The notes beneath the pieces are model-generated. The model was not told where the DNA came from. It did no database searches and was given only the letters and a program-made list of their open reading frames with translations. Below are positions 22,298-30,694 of a DNA stretch of 64,000 bases, piece after piece. The stretch is from Nitratidesulfovibrio termitidis HI1 (lineage in GTDB: Bacteria; Desulfobacterota; Desulfovibrionia; Desulfovibrionales; Desulfovibrionaceae). The translations under genes were made by a program, and so were the position numbers. Where the stretch lies: positions 3,784,404 through 3,848,403 of the forward strand of contig NZ_KI632512.1 in assembly GCF_000504305.1 (NCBI RefSeq), written 5' to 3'. The first letter of the stretch is position 1. Each line of letters opens with the position of its first letter.

Positions 22298-22594
22298 CTA
22301 GCGTTCGGCGGACATGCGCAACGGCAGCAGGGTGCGGTGAATTTCCGCGCCGCCCGCATCGGGTTCCAGGCGGTAGCCCAGTTGCCGCGCCATGTATTCC
22401 AGCGGCCTGATGTTGCCGGTGTGCTTCATGATTTCAAGCAGCGTTTCCACGCCCAGCTTGGCCCCGGTATCGTACGGATTGATCTCGCGCAGCAGGGTGG
22501 AGTAGGGCTTGCCTATTTCCTTGGCCAGCGCCTTGGTCGGGGTGGGGCTGTCCAGCACGATGCCATGGACGATCTTGGTCAGTTCGGAAAGCAT
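22298..22594 (-). CDS. Phage regulatory CII-like DNA-binding protein
   Basis: 98 residues: LTKIVHGIVLDSPTPTKALA, KEIGKPYSTLLREINPYDTG, AKLGVETLLEIMKHTGNIRP, LEYMARQLGYRLEPD. This is the layout of the CII-like phage regulatory family (helix-turn-helix protein common in desulfovibrio prophages). The ATG at 22594 has AGGAGA 6 bases upstream; a longer in-frame opening is rejected. There are no other phage genes nearby, so it is a domesticated or leftover regulator. Its upstream region (22595-22771) is markedly AT-rich. Confidence 0.75.
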   Translation of the reverse strand: MLSELTKIVHGIVLDSPTPTKALAKEIGKPYSTLLREINPYDTGAKLGVETLLEIMKHTGNIRPLEYMARQLGYRLEPDAGGAEIHRTLLPLRMSAER

Positions 22595-22771
22595 GAGCGG
22601 TCTCCTGGTTGGTGATCTGGAGTTACACACTCACGCCATATCAAAAGTCATACCACGGTGTTATTTTTATGATTAGTCAATGAAAAAACATGGTTGCATT
22701 GTTCTGTCGGCTAAACGACAAAGGGGTGATGTAACCTTTATAGGCACTTTGTCTTGTTAAAATTGACAATG

Positions 22772-24445
22772 TCATTGTTTTATGGACGCTTCGTCATCCC
22801 TCCATTGTCGCATCACCCCGTGCTTGCGGAGCAGCGCGTACAGCCGCTGGCGCGACAGCCCGGCCATGCGGGCGGCCCTGGTGATGTTGCCCTCGCTGGC
22901 CAGCAGCAGATGGTGCAGGTAGCCCTTTTCCACGCTGCCCAGAGCGGCATTGCGGTGGTCCTTCCAGGCCTGCGGCGGGGCTGGGCACGGGCGTGGCGTG
23001 CTGCCCGGGGGCAAGGGGGCGGGAAAAAGTTCGACCGGGCAGGGCTGGCCCGGCAGTCCCCCGGCGGCGGCAGGGCAGATGTCCGGCGGCAGGGCGCCAT
23101 CCCGTGCTGCCGGGTGGGCCGCGCAAGGCTTGCCCGGCGCAAATCCGCCCAGCCCCCATTGCCCGGCCTGTCCGGCGACACATACCATGCCTGCCATTCC
23201 GGCGTTCCCCGCCGTACCCACCGTACCCACCGTACTGGGCGCACCGGTGGCATTGGCCCCGGTTCCGGGCGCCAGCCGGTGGCGCACCATGCGGGCCCGC
23301 AACGGAACGGGCAGGTGTTCCAGGTGTACCACCGGCTCCTCGCGGGCCAGCAGCAACACCCCCTCCACCACGTTGACCAGTTCGCGCACGTTGCCGGGCC
23401 AGTCGTGCGCGGCCAGGGCCTCGAACACATCCGGTTCGAAACCCTTGGCGCCGATGCCGTCGCGGCGGCAGATGCGCGCTGCGTGGGTGGTGACCAGTTC
23501 GCGGATGTCCTCCTTGCGTTCGCGCAGGGGGGGCAGTTGCAGTTCCACGGCCTGCAGGCGGAACAGCAGATCCTTGCGAAAGGCGCCGCGTTCGGCCATG
23601 TCCGGCAGGTTGCGGTTGGTGGCGGCCACCAGGCGGAAGTCGCTTTCCACCTCTTCCTTGCTGCCGATGGGCCGGAACCGCCGCTCCTGCAGCACGCGCA
23701 GAAAGGCCTTCTGCTGGGCCAGGGGCAGTTCACCCACCTCGTCCAGGAACAGGGTGCCGCCGTGCGCCTGGCGGATGAGCCCCGCGCGCGATTCCAGGGC
23801 GCCGGTGAACGCCCCGCGCTGGTAGCCGAACAGTTCGCTGTGCAGCAGCGAGCGTGACAGGGCCGCGCAGTCCAGGGTGATGAACGGGCCGGAGGCGCGG
23901 CGGCTGTTGCGGTGCAGGGCCCGCGCGAACAGTTCCTTGCCGGTGCCCGTTTCTCCGGTGACGAGCACGGCGGCGTCGCCCATGGCGGCCTCGGCCAGCC
24001 GTTCCAGGCAGGCGGCCAGGCGGGGGCTGGCGCCCACGATGCCTCCGGTGTCCAGCGGTCGGCGTTGCTGGCGTGACTGCCGGTTGCGGTGGCGCAGGGC
24101 GCGATCCAGGGTGAAGCGCATCTGCTCCAGCGAGGCGGGCTTTTCCACGTAGTCCCACGCCCCGTCGGTGATGGCCAGTTCCGCGCCGTCCGGGTCGCCC
24201 GCGGCAGTGACGATGATGATCTCGGGCGGGCTGGCCATGTGGCGCAGCCGGGGCAGCATGTCCAGGCCGTTGCCGTCGGGCAGGCGCACGTCCAGGAACA
24301 CGGCGTCGAACACGTCGCGTTCCAGCAGGCGCGCGCCGTCCGCCAGCGAATGGGCGGCGGACGAGGCGTGTCCTTCCATCTCCATGGCCGAGCGCAGCAT
24401 TTCGCAGAACAACTCGTCGTCGTCGATGATGAGCACATTGGCCAT
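22772..24445 (-). CDS. Sigma-54-dependent response regulator (NtrC family)
   Basis: 557 residues. Receiver domain 1-120 (VLIIDDDELFCEML, phospho-Asp in FLDVRLPDGNGLD), AAA+ domain about 140-375 with Walker A GETGTGKE, the sigma-54 contact loop GAFTGA and Walker B GGTLFLDEVGE, then a long Ala/Gly/Pro-rich linker (about 390-500), then a Fis-type helix-turn-helix (HHLLLASEGNITRAARMAGL). It activates sigma-54 promoters when phosphorylated. Encoded 21 bases downstream of the histidine kinase gene, so the pair is one two-component system. The linker is far longer than the usual 20-60 residues and contains a TVGTVGTAGNAG repeat. Confidence 0.93.
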   Translation of the reverse strand: MANVLIIDDDELFCEMLRSAMEMEGHASSAAHSLADGARLLERDVFDAVFLDVRLPDGNGLDMLPRLRHMASPPEIIIVTAAGDPDGAELAITDGAWDYVEKPASLEQMRFTLDRALRHRNRQSRQQRRPLDTGGIVGASPRLAACLERLAEAAMGDAAVLVTGETGTGKELFARALHRNSRRASGPFITLDCAALSRSLLHSELFGYQRGAFTGALESRAGLIRQAHGGTLFLDEVGELPLAQQKAFLRVLQERRFRPIGSKEEVESDFRLVAATNRNLPDMAERGAFRKDLLFRLQAVELQLPPLRERKEDIRELVTTHAARICRRDGIGAKGFEPDVFEALAAHDWPGNVRELVNVVEGVLLLAREEPVVHLEHLPVPLRARMVRHRLAPGTGANATGAPSTVGTVGTAGNAGMAGMVCVAGQAGQWGLGGFAPGKPCAAHPAARDGALPPDICPAAAGGLPGQPCPVELFPAPLPPGSTPRPCPAPPQAWKDHRNAALGSVEKGYLHHLLLASEGNITRAARMAGLSRQRLYALLRKHGVMRQWRDDEASIKQ

Positions 24446-24466
24446 GCGTCAGGCTCCTGGGCAGGC

Positions 24467-26116
24467 TCAGCCGGCCACGGGCAGCAGGATGTCCACCATG
24501 CAGCCCAGGCCCGGCCCTGCCACGATGTCCAGCCGCCCGCCGTGGGCCCGCACGATGCCCGCGGCGCGGGCCAGACCGCGTCCCTTGCCCTCGTGCCGGG
24601 CCTTGGTGGAAAAATAGGGGTCGCGCATGCGGCACAGGGTGTCCGCATCCATGCCCTTGCCGGTGTCGCGCACCCGTACGCGCACCCAGCGGCCGGGAAG
24701 GCGGGGCGAGGCCGGGACCAGGGTGGTTTCCACCAGAATGCGTCCGGCGGGGCTGTCATCGTCAGGGGACGTGCGCGCGGAATGGGCGGGTGATGCCGGA
24801 GAAGCGCTGCCCGTGCCGTCCGGCGATTGCGTGGTGCGCATCCGGTCCACATCCGCGCCCTGCACCGCCCAGGCGGCGTTGCGCCATATCTCGGCAAAGG
24901 CTTCGCGCAGGCGGGCCGCATCCACGCGTACCAGCGGGAGCCGGTCGGGGTGGGACAGCCGGTCGGCGTGGGAGGGCTGCCCCTGAGGGCCGGGCTGGCT
25001 GGTGGCGACCGGGGAGGGCGAGGCTGCCCCGGCTGCCCTTGCAGCCGTGGATGCTGTGGACGCCGTGGACGCCGTGGACGCCGTGGACGCTGGGGGTGAC
25101 TGGAGTGACGGGGAGAGCCGCTCCGGGGGCAGGCCGCAGGATACCGCCCACCGGGCGTCGGGAGGCAGTTCATCCGCCAGTTCGGCGCACCATGCGGTGA
25201 CCAGCGCGTGCAGGTCGACAGGTTCCGTGTTCAGGTCCACCCGCCCGGCAACGGACTGGGCAAAGGCGATGACTTCGCGGGCGCGCTGGCAGCCCAGCAC
25301 GATGTTGTCCAGGCTGCGCAGCACCATGGGGTCGGTGGCGTGCGGCGTGGCGGGTGCCGCGTGCAGGCGCGAGATGGCGATTTCCGCGAACCCGAGGATG
25401 GAGGCCACCACGTTGCCGAAGTCGTGCGCCAGACCCACGGACAGGGCGTCCAGCGCCTGGCGCAGATGGGCGTCCGGCACAGCGGGGTGTGGATACGGCG
25501 TTGCCGCTGCATCCACTCCGGCAGGATCGTTCGTCCCGACAGGCAGGTCCGGCAATTCCGGCTTGGCCGGCGTATCAGGCATATCCTGCATATCAGGCAT
25601 ATCAGGCATATCAGGCAGATATGGCAGGCTTGGCAGATATGGCAGGCTTGGCAGGTCTGGCAGATCTGGCAGATCGGGGGCATGCAGTTGCAGCAGCACG
25701 CCTGCACGCCCATGGGTCGCTGGCCGGCCGCTGGTGTCGGCAGCAGGATCAGGCGGGTCTTGCAGGGCGGGGCAATCGGGGATGGCGCGCGCTTCGGCAG
25801 GGGACAGGGTGCACACCAGCACGCCTCCGCGCACGCGGGCGTGGCGTGGCCCTGCCGCAGGCGTGCGCCCGTTGCCCGCTGCGTCGTGCGGGTGGTGCGG
25901 GTCCTGCCGGGCGGGGGGGAGGTCCAGCAGCCAGAGCCATCCCGCGCAGGGAGGGCAGGTTTCGGACAGCGGCAGCAGGTCGTGCAGCATGGCGCCGGAT
26001 GGGGGCGCTGCAAGGCCCAGTGCGCGCAGGAACAGTCCGCTCACGCCAAGCACGCGGCCCGAGGGGGCCACCGCGCAAAGGCCGGTTCCGGCATGGTCGT
26101 GCAGCAGGCGTGTCAT
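24467..26116 (-). CDS. Soluble sensor histidine kinase
   Basis: 549 residues, no membrane helix, so a cytoplasmic sensor. N-terminal PAS-like segment (TGLCAVAPSGRVLGVSGLFL), a long low-complexity region, HisKA with GLAHDFGNVVASILGFAE (H-box), N-box EIWRNAAWAVQ, and the ATPase G-boxes VRDTGKGMD and GKGRGLARAAGIVRAHGG. The ATG at 26116 is preceded by GGGAAG; the longer opening to 26572 is a shadow. Two in-frame repeat tracts expand it: 12 nine-base units coding (D/S/Y/M)LP-type tripeptides and five units coding TAS. Partner of the downstream sigma-54 regulator. Confidence 0.88.
   Translation of the reverse strand: MTRLLHDHAGTGLCAVAPSGRVLGVSGLFLRALGLAAPPSGAMLHDLLPLSETCPPCAGWLWLLDLPPARQDPHHPHDAAGNGRTPAAGPRHARVRGGVLVCTLSPAEARAIPDCPALQDPPDPAADTSGRPATHGRAGVLLQLHAPDLPDLPDLPSLPYLPSLPYLPDMPDMPDMQDMPDTPAKPELPDLPVGTNDPAGVDAAATPYPHPAVPDAHLRQALDALSVGLAHDFGNVVASILGFAEIAISRLHAAPATPHATDPMVLRSLDNIVLGCQRAREVIAFAQSVAGRVDLNTEPVDLHALVTAWCAELADELPPDARWAVSCGLPPERLSPSLQSPPASTASTASTASTASTAARAAGAASPSPVATSQPGPQGQPSHADRLSHPDRLPLVRVDAARLREAFAEIWRNAAWAVQGADVDRMRTTQSPDGTGSASPASPAHSARTSPDDDSPAGRILVETTLVPASPRLPGRWVRVRVRDTGKGMDADTLCRMRDPYFSTKARHEGKGRGLARAAGIVRAHGGRLDIVAGPGLGCMVDILLPVAG
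25044..25088. repeat. 9-bp in-frame tandem repeat, five units (kinase gene)
   Basis: Five consecutive units of GCCGTGGAC type; translated on the minus strand as a TAS tripeptide repeat. Lies between the kinase N-box and the dimerisation domain. Confidence 0.85.
25571..25678. repeat. 9-bp in-frame tandem repeat, twelve units (kinase gene)
   Basis: Twelve consecutive 9-base units, in two sub-families (CATATCAGG and CAGGCTTGG/CAGATATGG alternating), coding on the minus strand for a Leu/Met-Pro-Asp-type tripeptide array in the kinase linker. Alternating sub-units suggest duplication of 18-base blocks. Confidence 0.9.
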
Positions 26117-26433
26117 GTGCTTCCCGCGTCCAAAGGATGCGGCGGGGAATCCGCCGGAGTTTCCATGGCGGCCCCATACTGCGCAAAGTTGCGCTGCAAG
26201 GCAATGGGCCGGTCCATGGAACCTGCGGAGCGCACGGGGAAAACCGTGTGATCGGCGGCAGTCGGGCGCGGATTGCCGAAGGGAGGGCGCACGCAGTCGT
26301 GGCGGGCTTTTTGTCGGACGCCCCGTCAGCAGATGATTGCCGGGGATACCTGCCAGAGAGGCCTGTCCGTGAAGTCTGCCAGCGGATGGCCCCGCGCGGC
26401 GTGCGCCAGCAGGGGGGAGGGGCCGACATCCCG
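26117..26433. other. Gene-free stretch between uvrC and the kinase
   Basis: No supported gene, terminator or promoter recognised; it must hold the promoter of the kinase-regulator operon (minus strand). Confidence 0.4.
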
Positions 26434-28665
26434 TCAGCGGCGGCGGGAGGTGTCCATCTCCTTCAGTCGCTGGTGTATCTGGCGTGCCCGGCGCGGGCCG
26501 ATGCCCGGCACTTCCGCCAGTTCCTTCTCGCTGGCGGCGCGCATGGCGGCCAGCGTGCCGAAGCGGTCCCACAGCAGGCGCGCGGTCTTGGGGCCCACCC
26601 CTTCCACGCGCTGCAATTCGCCGGTCAGGGCCGCCCCGGCGCGGGCACGGCGGTGCCGCCCGATGGCGAAGTCGTGCACGGCGTCGCGCACGTGCTGAAG
26701 AAACAGCAGTTCCGGCGCGCCGTCGCGCAGGGGCAGCGGGTTGGCCCGGCCCGGCAGGAATATGCGGTCGGCCACGTTGCCCGCGCGGCGGTCGGCCCGG
26801 CCATCCTCTGTGCGGGCCTTGGCGATGGAGGCCAGCGCGAACAGCCCTTCTCCGCCTGCCTCGCGGACGGCCCGCTGCACGGCGGAAAGCTGGCCGCGCC
26901 CGCCGTCAATCAATACCAGGTCCGCCCACGGCGGGCCGGAGGCGATGCGCCGCCGGGCCCACTCGGCCAGGGCGGCGTAGTCGTCGCCTGCCGTGAAGGT
27001 GAGGAACTGGCCAGTGTTGTCGGTGGAGGTTTCGGGGGCCTCGCCCGCCTGCCCGTCCATGTTCTCGTCTGGCAGACAGCCTGGCAGACCGTCTGGCGCG
27101 TTGGAGGCAGGCAGGTCGGCGGGGCTGCCCGCCGGACGGTCGGCGGGACGGTCCACAAGACGGTCGAGGGCATAGGCCCGCCAGGCGTCGCGTACCGGGC
27201 GTCCATCCTCGAAGACCACCATGCCCGCGCGGGTGGAACGGCCCCCGGTGTGTGAAATGTCCACGGCCTCCACCCGGCGCACCGGCGCGGGCAGGTGCAG
27301 GGCGCGGGCCAGCAGGTCGGGCAGGGGGGCTTCCGCCTCGCGGCGGGCATGTTCGCGGGCGTTGGCGGCGGCCATGTCCACCAGCCGGTTCTCTTCGGGC
27401 GAGCGGGGCGCCACGATGCGCACCGGACCGCCGCGCAGGTCGGCCAGGGTTTCCTCTATGGCGCGCAGGCTCATGTCCGTGGCCGCCTGGGGGGAGATGG
27501 GCGCGGGCGGATGGAGGGGAGCCAGCGCGCCCGATTCCTCTGATTCGGCCAGTTCGGCCAATGGAGACGATGCATCCGGTGCTGCTGCGTCGCCCAACCC
27601 TTCAGGGGGGAGCGGTACAGCCGTGGCCGGGGAAGTCCCGGCGGCGTCGTTTTCCCCCGTCCCTTCTGTCCCTTCTGTCCCTTCCGTCCCTTCGGTCACG
27701 GGCAGCCACGGCACCACGATGCGCGCGGGAATGGCCGAATGCGGGCCGTAGAACTGCCCCAGGAAGCTCAGCAGCAGTTCCGGGGCCTCCTCGAAGCCAA
27801 GGCCCGGCCACAGGAAGGCCCGGCCATCCAGCACCGCGCCCTGGCGCACGAACAGCACGCCAAGTCCCAGCCCGCCGCCGGTGTCCGCGATGCCCACCAC
27901 GTCCAGGTCGCCCCCGCCCGGCAGCACGGCGGCCTGGCGTTCCACAGTGCGTTCCACTGCGCGGATCTGGTCGCGCAGCCCGGCGGCACGTTCGAACTCC
28001 AGCGCCTCGGAGGCAGCTTCCATCTCCGTGCGCAACTGGCCCACCAGTTCGCCCGAGCGGCCCGCCAGCAGCATCTCCACCCGCTGCACCAGCGCGGCGT
28101 ATTCGCCCTGCGGCACATCGAACACGCACGGGGCAAGGCACTGCCCTATGAAATGATACAGGCAGGGGCGCACCCGGTTTTCCAGTGCCCTGTCCGTGCA
28201 GCGGCGCAGGGGAAAGGCACGGTGAATGGCCTTCCACGTGGCGCGGGCCGCCCCGGCGGAGGTGAACGGGCCGTAATACTGGGCGCCGTCGCGGCGCACT
28301 GCGCGCACGATGTCCAGGCGCGGGTAGGGATGCTTCTTCTGCAGGCGAAAGAGCACGTACTGCTTGTCGTCGCGCAGCACGATATTGTAGCGGGGCCGAT
28401 GCTTCTTGATCAGGCTGGCCTCCAGCAGCAGCGCCTCCTTTTCGGTGGTGGTGCTGAGGGTGTCCAGCCGTTCGGCCTGGCGCAGCATGGCGATGGTCTT
28501 GGGCGTTTGCGGCGGCGGCGCGCCTTCGGCGGCCTCCCGGAAGTAGGACGCGATGCGCTTGCGCAGGTGCTTGGCCTTGCCCACGTACAGGATGCGCCCG
28601 GCGGCGTCCTTATACAGGTAGACTCCGGGCGTATCGGGAATGCTGGACATTACGGGCTTTTGCAT
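26434..28665 (-). CDS. uvrC: Excinuclease ABC subunit C, with expanded linkers
   Basis: Dual-incision nuclease of nucleotide excision repair. GIY-YIG domain at the N-terminus (PDTPGVYLYKDAAGRILYVG), UVR motif (EAASEALEFERAAGLRDQI), C-terminal RNase H-like nuclease (AVDISHTGG, VVFEDGRP, DLVLIDGGRGQLSAV) and HhH pair (LQRVEGVGPKTARLL, EVPGIGPRRARQIHQ). At 743 residues it exceeds the usual ~600: a ~70-residue Pro/Ala/Glu insertion with an EGTEGTEGTEGT repeat precedes the nuclease domain, and a second insertion (DRPADRPAGSPADLP) splits the nuclease domain after VDRP. Start ATG 28665 or 28650; no clear SD. Confidence 0.94.
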   Translation of the reverse strand: MQKPVMSSIPDTPGVYLYKDAAGRILYVGKAKHLRKRIASYFREAAEGAPPPQTPKTIAMLRQAERLDTLSTTTEKEALLLEASLIKKHRPRYNIVLRDDKQYVLFRLQKKHPYPRLDIVRAVRRDGAQYYGPFTSAGAARATWKAIHRAFPLRRCTDRALENRVRPCLYHFIGQCLAPCVFDVPQGEYAALVQRVEMLLAGRSGELVGQLRTEMEAASEALEFERAAGLRDQIRAVERTVERQAAVLPGGGDLDVVGIADTGGGLGLGVLFVRQGAVLDGRAFLWPGLGFEEAPELLLSFLGQFYGPHSAIPARIVVPWLPVTEGTEGTEGTEGTGENDAAGTSPATAVPLPPEGLGDAAAPDASSPLAELAESEESGALAPLHPPAPISPQAATDMSLRAIEETLADLRGGPVRIVAPRSPEENRLVDMAAANAREHARREAEAPLPDLLARALHLPAPVRRVEAVDISHTGGRSTRAGMVVFEDGRPVRDAWRAYALDRLVDRPADRPAGSPADLPASNAPDGLPGCLPDENMDGQAGEAPETSTDNTGQFLTFTAGDDYAALAEWARRRIASGPPWADLVLIDGGRGQLSAVQRAVREAGGEGLFALASIAKARTEDGRADRRAGNVADRIFLPGRANPLPLRDGAPELLFLQHVRDAVHDFAIGRHRRARAGAALTGELQRVEGVGPKTARLLWDRFGTLAAMRAASEKELAEVPGIGPRRARQIHQRLKEMDTSRRR
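27661..27696. repeat. 9-bp in-frame tandem repeat, four units (uvrC)
   Basis: CCCTTCTGT x2, CCCTTCCGT, CCCTTCGGT; on the minus strand codes EGT repeated. Sits in the first UvrC insertion. Confidence 0.85.
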
Positions 28666-28986
28666 GCGGAAGAAGGGCGGCCCGCCGGGGCGGTGCCATG
28701 TGTCAAAAGCGTGACTTTCGGGTGGCGGGCCGTGGGCAAAGGAAACGTGAAGTGCGCGCCGCCGCGTTCCGGTCTCCCCCATCGGCTTGCGTGCGTCAAG
28801 CGTTGGCGGGGCACGGCCGGATGGTGCGGCCGGTTTCGGGGGCGGCGGACCAAAATCCTCTACCGTAAAAAAAATTTTACACCGACTCTTGCCAAGGTTT
28901 TCCGGGTGGAGTACGTTCCATCCCGAACCTCGTGTTCCCGCGTCAGGAACATCGCACTTGAACCGCAAAGGAAGGAAGGGAAAACA
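28666..28986. other. Divergent upstream region of uvrC and the first porin
   Basis: No gene. An AT-rich block at 28865-28880 has arms GTAAAA / TTTTAC. Past it, TTGCCAAGGTTTT resembles TTGCCAAAATTTT before the second porin, so both porins may share an upstream element. No clear -35/-10 pair was found. Confidence 0.4.
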
Positions 28987-30384
28987 ATGAAGCGCATCGT
29001 TACTCTGATGCTCGCCGCCATGCTGGTGCTCGGCTCCGTCGCCGGCGCCTCGGCCGCCGACATCAAGGTGAAAGGCCAGTGGGACTTCGCGTTCCAGTGG
29101 CTGGACAACACCAACTTCCAGGATAGTGACCAGGACGGCAACAGCGAAGACGACTTCGACGCCCGTCAGCGCCTGCGCACCCAGATCGACATCATCGCCA
29201 GCGAAAACCTGCGCGGCGTGGTGTTCTTCGAAATCGGCGACACCATCTGGGGCCGCGGCTCCCAGGGCGGCGCTCTCGGCGCCGACGGTACCGTCGTTGA
29301 AGTGAAGCGTTCGTACATCGACTGGACCGTGCCCAACACCGACCTGATGGTCCGCATGGGCATCCAGGGCCTGGCCCTGCCTGGCGCCGTGGCCGGTTCG
29401 CCGGTTCTCGACGACGACGTGGCCGCCCTTACCCTGAGCTACAAGTTCAACGACATGGTCGGCCTGACCGCCTTCTGGGCGCGTCCGTACGACAACGATT
29501 CCGGCAATACCACCAACGACTCCAATGACATGGACGAGCTCGACCTGTTCGGCCTGGTCGTGCCCGTGACCCTCGACGGCGCCAAGATCACCCCTTGGGC
29601 GATGTACGGCTCCCTCGGCAAGGATGTGAACCCCACCGCCACCGGCGCCAACGGCGGTTCCGGCCGTCAGGCCGCCTACGGCCTGCGTCCTGTGAATCCC
29701 ACCGGTTCCAGCACCTTCTCTGACGACACCAGCGCCTGGTGGGGCGGTGCGTCCTTCGAACTGACCATGTTCTCGCCCCTGTCCTTCAAGATGGACGCCA
29801 TGTACGGCGCCGTTGACGGCGACGACGAAGAAATGGATCGTTCCGGCTGGATGGTTATCGGTGCTGTCGACTACAAGATGGACATGATGACCCCCGGCAT
29901 CTTCGCCTGGTACGCCTCTGGTGACGACGACGACGCCACCAACGGTTCCGAGCGCATGCCCTACGTCATGCCCGACTTCGGTCCCACCTCCTTCGGCTTC
30001 GACAAGGTCGGCGCGCCCATCGCCACCGACTCCATCGTGTCCGTCAGCGGTACCGGCATGTGGGGCGTTGGCGTGCAACTGGCCAACATCTCCTTCGTGG
30101 AAAACCTGAAGCACACCGTTCGCGTTGTGTACATGCAGGGCACCAACGACGAAGACATGGCCGCCGCCGCTGGCAACCCGGTCAAGACCGACAACGGCAT
30201 CTACATGACCGAAGAAGACAGCGCCATCGAAGTGAACATCGATCACTTCTACAAGATCTACGACAACCTGGACCTGATCGTTGAAATGGGCTACATCAAG
30301 GCCGACTTCGACGAAGACACCTGGGGCACCGACGACTTCAGCGACGCCTGGAAGCTCGGTTTCAACCTCAAGTACAGCTTCTAG
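28987..30384 (+). CDS. Outer-membrane porin 1
   Basis: 465-residue beta-barrel porin. Signal peptide MKRIVTLMLAAMLVLGSVAGASAA (cleaved after ASA-A). The mature protein alternates polar and hydrophobic residues as in 16-strand barrels, is very Asp/Gly-rich, and ends in ...WKLGFNLKYSF with the C-terminal Phe needed for BAM insertion. It resembles the abundant non-specific porins of Desulfovibrio. Strong AAGGAAGGG site upstream of ATG; own terminator. Paralogous to the next gene along its whole length; many segments identical (VVFFEIG, GIQGLALPGAV, DEDTWGTDD). Confidence 0.93.
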   Translation: MKRIVTLMLAAMLVLGSVAGASAADIKVKGQWDFAFQWLDNTNFQDSDQDGNSEDDFDARQRLRTQIDIIASENLRGVVFFEIGDTIWGRGSQGGALGADGTVVEVKRSYIDWTVPNTDLMVRMGIQGLALPGAVAGSPVLDDDVAALTLSYKFNDMVGLTAFWARPYDNDSGNTTNDSNDMDELDLFGLVVPVTLDGAKITPWAMYGSLGKDVNPTATGANGGSGRQAAYGLRPVNPTGSSTFSDDTSAWWGGASFELTMFSPLSFKMDAMYGAVDGDDEEMDRSGWMVIGAVDYKMDMMTPGIFAWYASGDDDDATNGSERMPYVMPDFGPTSFGFDKVGAPIATDSIVSVSGTGMWGVGVQLANISFVENLKHTVRVVYMQGTNDEDMAAAAGNPVKTDNGIYMTEEDSAIEVNIDHFYKIYDNLDLIVEMGYIKADFDEDTWGTDDFSDAWKLGFNLKYSF

Positions 30385-30410
30385 GTTGCATTGTTCCTGA
30401 CGCACTCCGA

Positions 30411-30437
30411 GGGGAGGCCGCAAGGCCTCCCCTTTTT
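30411..30437 (+). terminator. Terminator of porin 1
   Basis: Perfect stem GGGGAGGCC / GGCCTCCCC, loop GCAA, then TTTTTGCG; 26 bases after the stop. Confidence 0.92.
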
Positions 30438-30524
30438 GCGTGGTTCGCCCAGGCGGGCAATGGACTGTGGTAAAGGCAGGCGCGGGTACAGCCCATGCAC
30501 CCGCTCAGAACGGCTAAGGGTGTC

Positions 30525-30552
30525 TTGGGTTGTTTGTGTATATAGTGATAAT
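30525..30552 (+). promoter_or_regulatory. Candidate promoter of porin 2
   Basis: -35 TTGGGT (30525-30530), 16-base spacer, -10 GATAAT (30547-30552) in an AT-rich stretch, giving a leader of about 135 nt before the ATG. Otherwise the 30385-30694 gap holds only the porin 1 terminator. Confidence 0.5.
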
Positions 30553-30694
30553 TGCCAATTTTGTCGTACAAAAAATGGGCGCAGTTGCGGGAGAAAAGAG
30601 CCTGTCGCACGATTGTTGCCAAAATTTTAAACTTCGGGTAGGTAGTGCGGGTGGTTTCAGGCAACCCCCAACAGCAAAGAAGGAAGGAGCTTTC

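Noticed and set aside
25571-25678. CRISPR-like array
   Set aside because: Units are contiguous with no spacers and lie in frame inside a kinase gene.
28666-30423. Upstream extension of the uvrC frame, antisense to the first porin
   Set aside because: The text is repetitive Val/His/Gly-rich shadow of the porin coding strand; the real uvrC start is near 28665.
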